A stretch of DNA of 64,000 bases from an uncultured Sulfitobacter sp. (GTDB taxonomy: Bacteria > Pseudomonadota > Alphaproteobacteria > Rhodobacterales > Rhodobacteraceae). The notes beneath the pieces are model-generated. The model did no database searches. It was given only the letters and a program-made list of their open reading frames with translations, and had not been told where the DNA came from. Location: positions 186,001 through 250,000 of the forward strand of contig NZ_CANMFS010000001.1 in assembly GCF_947497275.1 (NCBI RefSeq), in the 5' to 3' direction. Positions 61,746 to 64,000 of the stretch are shown here, piece by piece; the first letter of the stretch is position 1, and the number at the start of each line of letters is the position of its first letter. The position numbers and the translations under genes are program-made.

Positions 61746-62891
61746 TCAGCGCGGGCTGAGCGGGATCGCCTCGGGCAGGTCGGAAAGGCTGCGCGCGCCG
61801 ATCTGTCCCATGTTCGCGGTGATGTCCCTTGCCAGAATGTCGATGAGGTGGTCGATGCCCCGTGGCCCCAGCGCGCCCAGAGCGAAGTGGAACGCACGCC
61901 CCAACATGACGAAATCCGCGCCAAGCGCCAGCGCGCGCAGGATATCGAGCCCGCCTTCGATGCCGCTGTCAAAGACGATCGGCAGCCCGGTCGCGGCGCG
62001 GATATCCGGCAGAACCTCGATCGCGGCGGGCGCGGCGTCGAACTGCCGACCGGCGTGGTTCGAGACCCAGATGCCGTCCGCCCCCATTTCCTCAAGGCGC
62101 ACGGCATCGTCGGCGCGCATCACCCCCTTGATCAGGAAGTTGCCCTGCCATTCATCGCGAAGCCATTTGACGTAATCCCAGTCCGGAGCGGTGCGCAGCA
62201 GGTACCCCATGTGGGCAGTGGGAGAGCGGCTGTTGATTGCGGCATCACCGTATTTGTCCAACCCTCGCATGTGCGGCATCCCGCGTCGGGCCATGCCAGC
62301 CGCCCAGGCGGGCCGCAAAGCCACCTGCGCCAGCAGCCGCGGAGTGAGCCGCGGCGGATTGGTCAGGCCAGAGCGGACCTGCCGCTCGCGACGGCTTGAG
62401 ACCGGGACGTCGACGGTGAGGATCAGCGTGGTGAACCCTGCTGCTTTCGCGCGCTCCAGCATGTCGCGGCGGATCTCGGGATCGCGTGGCGGATAGAGTT
62501 GAAACCAGGCGTGTTCGCCAAGGTGGGGCCCAACGTCCTCGGGGCTTTGGGTGGCGACGGTCGAAATTGAATAGGGAATGCCGGCGCGCGCCGCCGCACG
62601 TGCAAGGTGCCCTTCGGCGTCGGGCCACATGAGGCCGGACATTCCAATTGGCGCTACACCGAAGGGCAGAGGAAACTGGGCCCCCAGAAACCGTGTGGAC
62701 AGATCGGGCGTGTACTCGCCGCCCAGTATGCCGGGCATCATCCCGATGCGGTCCAATGCCGCACGGTTGCGCGCTTTGGTTGCTTCATCGCCGGTGCCGC
62801 TGTCGAGATATTCCCAGACGAACTTGGGGATGCGTCGCCGGGCGCGGTGGCGCAGATCGGCAAGTGACGGGTATTGATTGTGTAAATCCAT
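61746..62891 (-). CDS. lldD: FMN-dependent L-lactate dehydrogenase
   Basis: 381 residues. FMN alpha-hydroxy-acid oxidase family: FVWEYLDSGTGDEATKARN, FGVAPIGMSGLMWPDAEG, TLILTVDVPVSSRRERQVR, the active-site SNHAGRQFDAAPA with catalytic His, and the FMN phosphate loop FDSGIEGGLDILRALALGA. Similar to LldD, but other alpha-hydroxy acids are possible. It feeds pyruvate, which pyc, 178 bases downstream on the same strand, could carboxylate; whether they share a transcript is unclear. Confidence 0.9.
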   Translation of the reverse strand: MDLHNQYPSLADLRHRARRRIPKFVWEYLDSGTGDEATKARNRAALDRIGMMPGILGGEYTPDLSTRFLGAQFPLPFGVAPIGMSGLMWPDAEGHLARAAARAGIPYSISTVATQSPEDVGPHLGEHAWFQLYPPRDPEIRRDMLERAKAAGFTTLILTVDVPVSSRRERQVRSGLTNPPRLTPRLLAQVALRPAWAAGMARRGMPHMRGLDKYGDAAINSRSPTAHMGYLLRTAPDWDYVKWLRDEWQGNFLIKGVMRADDAVRLEEMGADGIWVSNHAGRQFDAAPAAIEVLPDIRAATGLPIVFDSGIEGGLDILRALALGADFVMLGRAFHFALGALGPRGIDHLIDILARDITANMGQIGARSLSDLPEAIPLSPR

Positions 62892-63480
62892 TCCGTCTTA
62901 TGGCGATATGATTACCGCCTTGTCCAGCTTGCGTGCGGCCGCCGCCGCTCAGGTCTGGCGCAGCTTTTCAAAGACCGTACGGGTCGAATTTTCGTGTAGC
63001 GCAGGCGCGGATTGCAGGTTGCTGCCGCAAGGCAGTTCGTCTGTCACCGCGATCAGGCACGATGGCGCTGCCCACGACCCTTTCGCGTCGGTCCGGCAAT
63101 TCGATCCGGCTTAGCGAGGTGTCCCAAATCACCGGCCCTCTGGCCACTGATCGGGCGCCAGATGACGTCGGTCATCGTCAGACCGGGTTGCGCCTCGTAC
63201 GCCTTGTTCGGTGCGACGAGTTCGAATTCCGCATCGCTGGCACGTAGGTCCGCGATAAACATCGGTATCGTGAACTAATCGAGCTGACGGCGCAGGCGAT
63301 CTGTGTCATCTGATTTGAACATGTCGATACCCTTTCCGAACAATTTATGGGAATACGCTGTGCGCAAATGATCATTTTTGTGGGAATAGGGGTCCGTTTG
63401 AACCGAATTATTCCCAAACCATCAAGTTTTCGGTTATAGATGGACAGGCAGCCGAGCGGATGGACAGTCAAATTCTGGTA
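62892..63480. other. Region between lldD and uvrD without an intact gene
   Basis: A minus-strand frame 63262-63053 reads FIADLRASDAEFELVAPNKA then YEAQPGLTMTDVIWRPI before losing character; a neighbouring frame gives LSRIELPDRRERVVGSAIVP. This looks like a dead gene of unknown family. Beyond it, 63340-63420 is AT-rich and holds three GGGAATA elements. Confidence 0.4.
63349..63415. repeat. Three GGGAATA elements upstream of uvrD
   Basis: GGGAATA occurs at 63349-63355 and 63382-63388 (33 bases apart, about three helical turns) and inverted as TATTCCC at 63409-63415, each with a T-rich flank on its 5' side (TTTAT, TTTGT, GGTTT). Possible operator for an unknown regulator. Confidence 0.4.
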
Positions 63481-63495
63481 GAACAGACTGCGAAC
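63481..63495 (+). promoter_or_regulatory. LexA (SOS) box of uvrD
   Basis: GAACAGACTGCGAAC matches GAAC-N7-GAAC exactly and lies 41 bases before the uvrD start. Confidence 0.75.
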
Positions 63496-63536
63496 GTCTC
63501 TTTATTTTATCGCCGCTTCGCGGTAGGTTCGCCCGC

Positions 63537-64000
63537 ATGAGCAGTTTTGATGAGAACAGCGCCTTCGAGGGCGCATCCCTGTCCGCGCGCGCGATGGCCG
63601 CGCGCCCGCAGCCCTATCTCGACGGGCTCAACCCGGCGCAGCGCGAAGCGGTTGAGCAAATGGATGGGCCGGTTCTGATGCTGGCGGGGGCCGGTACGGG
63701 CAAGACGCGGGCGCTGACCGCGCGCATCGTGCATTTGCTCAACACCGGACGCGCACGCCCGAACGAGATCCTGGCCGTGACCTTTACCAACAAGGCCGCG
63801 CGCGAGATGAAAAACCGCGTCGGTGCGATGTTGGGCCAGCAGATCGAGGGGATGCCCTGGCTGGGCACCTTCCACGCGATTTGCGTGAAGCTGCTGCGCC
63901 GCCACGCCGAACTAGTGGGTCTGAAATCGAACTTCACCATCCTCGATACCGACGACCAGCTGCGCCTGCTCAAGCAACTGGTTGCTGCCGAAGGCATCGA
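63537..64000 (+). CDS. uvrD: UvrD/PcrA-type DNA helicase, N-terminal part (3' truncated by window edge)
   Basis: From ATG 63537 the frame is open to the window end, 154 codons visible. Superfamily 1A helicase of repair and fork rescue: the Q-like YLDGLNPAQREAVEQMDGPV, Walker A AGAGTGKTRALTARI (about residues 53-67), motif Ia VTFTNKAAREMKNRV and motif Ib WLGTFHAICVKLLRRHAELV. Damage-inducible control is supported by the upstream LexA box. An N-terminal extension of about 28 residues before the helicase core is typical of alphaproteobacterial UvrD. UvrD rather than Rep or PcrA by custom. Confidence 0.93.
   Translation, partial: MSSFDENSAFEGASLSARAMAARPQPYLDGLNPAQREAVEQMDGPVLMLAGAGTGKTRALTARIVHLLNTGRARPNEILAVTFTNKAAREMKNRVGAMLGQQIEGMPWLGTFHAICVKLLRRHAELVGLKSNFTILDTDDQLRLLKQLVAAEGI

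Overview
The window is a chromosome segment of an alphaproteobacterium, most likely a marine member of the Rhodobacterales (Roseobacter group). The evidence is the gene content (mmcB, a SUV3-like helicase next to an S4 protein, fdxA and carD, a ligase/exonuclease pair, a RibBX-type ribB), high GC, GAACN7GAAC/GTTCN7GTTC SOS boxes, clustered GANTC sites, and a tRNA-His with A73 and no encoded G-1. The assignment rests on reading the proteins, not on a database search.

Layout. 1-2.3 kb: 3' end of a glutamate dehydrogenase, then the wreck of a sarcosine oxidase operon (soxB, soxA). 2.3-8.9 kb: dnaG and rpoD, two tandem small secreted paralogues, a YjbQ protein and an SDR enzyme. 9.1-18.2 kb: nrdR-ribD and ribE-ribB-ribH-nusB on the plus strand, separated by an opposing capsule block (kpsC, outer-membrane export protein, kpsS). 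19-21 kb: a two-gene membrane operon with a ClpP-like anchored protease; mmcB follows divergently behind a LexA box. 21.6-25.4 kb: DUF6324 protein, frameshifted acetyltransferase, tRNA-His, a head-to-head DUF6476/rluD pair whose start codons overlap, rpoH behind a sigma-32-like promoter, and a DksA-type zinc finger. 25.4-26.7 kb: non-coding, decayed. 26.7-37.7 kb: M3 peptidase, ATP-dependent ligase and exonuclease, hydrolase, SCP2 protein, TPR protein, SUV3-like helicase, S4 protein, ferredoxin, CarD. 37.7-43.2 kb: cobS/cobT, cation/proton antiporter, Lrp regulator, hppD. 43.3-49.3 kb: a large membrane protein with a pilus/secretion-like architecture, metY, a ribbon-helix-helix regulator with palindromic operators, a glycosyltransferase-like protein. 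49.7-56 kb: tRNA-Tyr, rlmB, zinc-ribbon protein with a non-AUG start, CoA-binding protein, histidine genes, a stand-alone AsnC domain. 56-64 kb: decayed gene, tRNA-Gly, stealth phosphotransferase, pyruvate carboxylase, lactate dehydrogenase, and the 5' end of uvrD behind a second LexA box.

How it works together. Most genes are housekeeping: replication (dnaG), transcription (rpoD, rpoH, nusB, carD), riboflavin, cobalamin, histidine and methionine synthesis, and anaplerosis. Two SOS boxes tie mmcB and uvrD to DNA damage. Capsule or surface-glycan genes occur at three places (10.7-15.3, 48.3-49.3, 57.1-58.1 kb). The least explained parts are the ClpP-like/coiled-coil membrane pair, the 869-residue GspL/PilP-like fusion, and the RHH regulator shared with metY. 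I saw no CRISPR array, complete insertion sequence or intact prophage.
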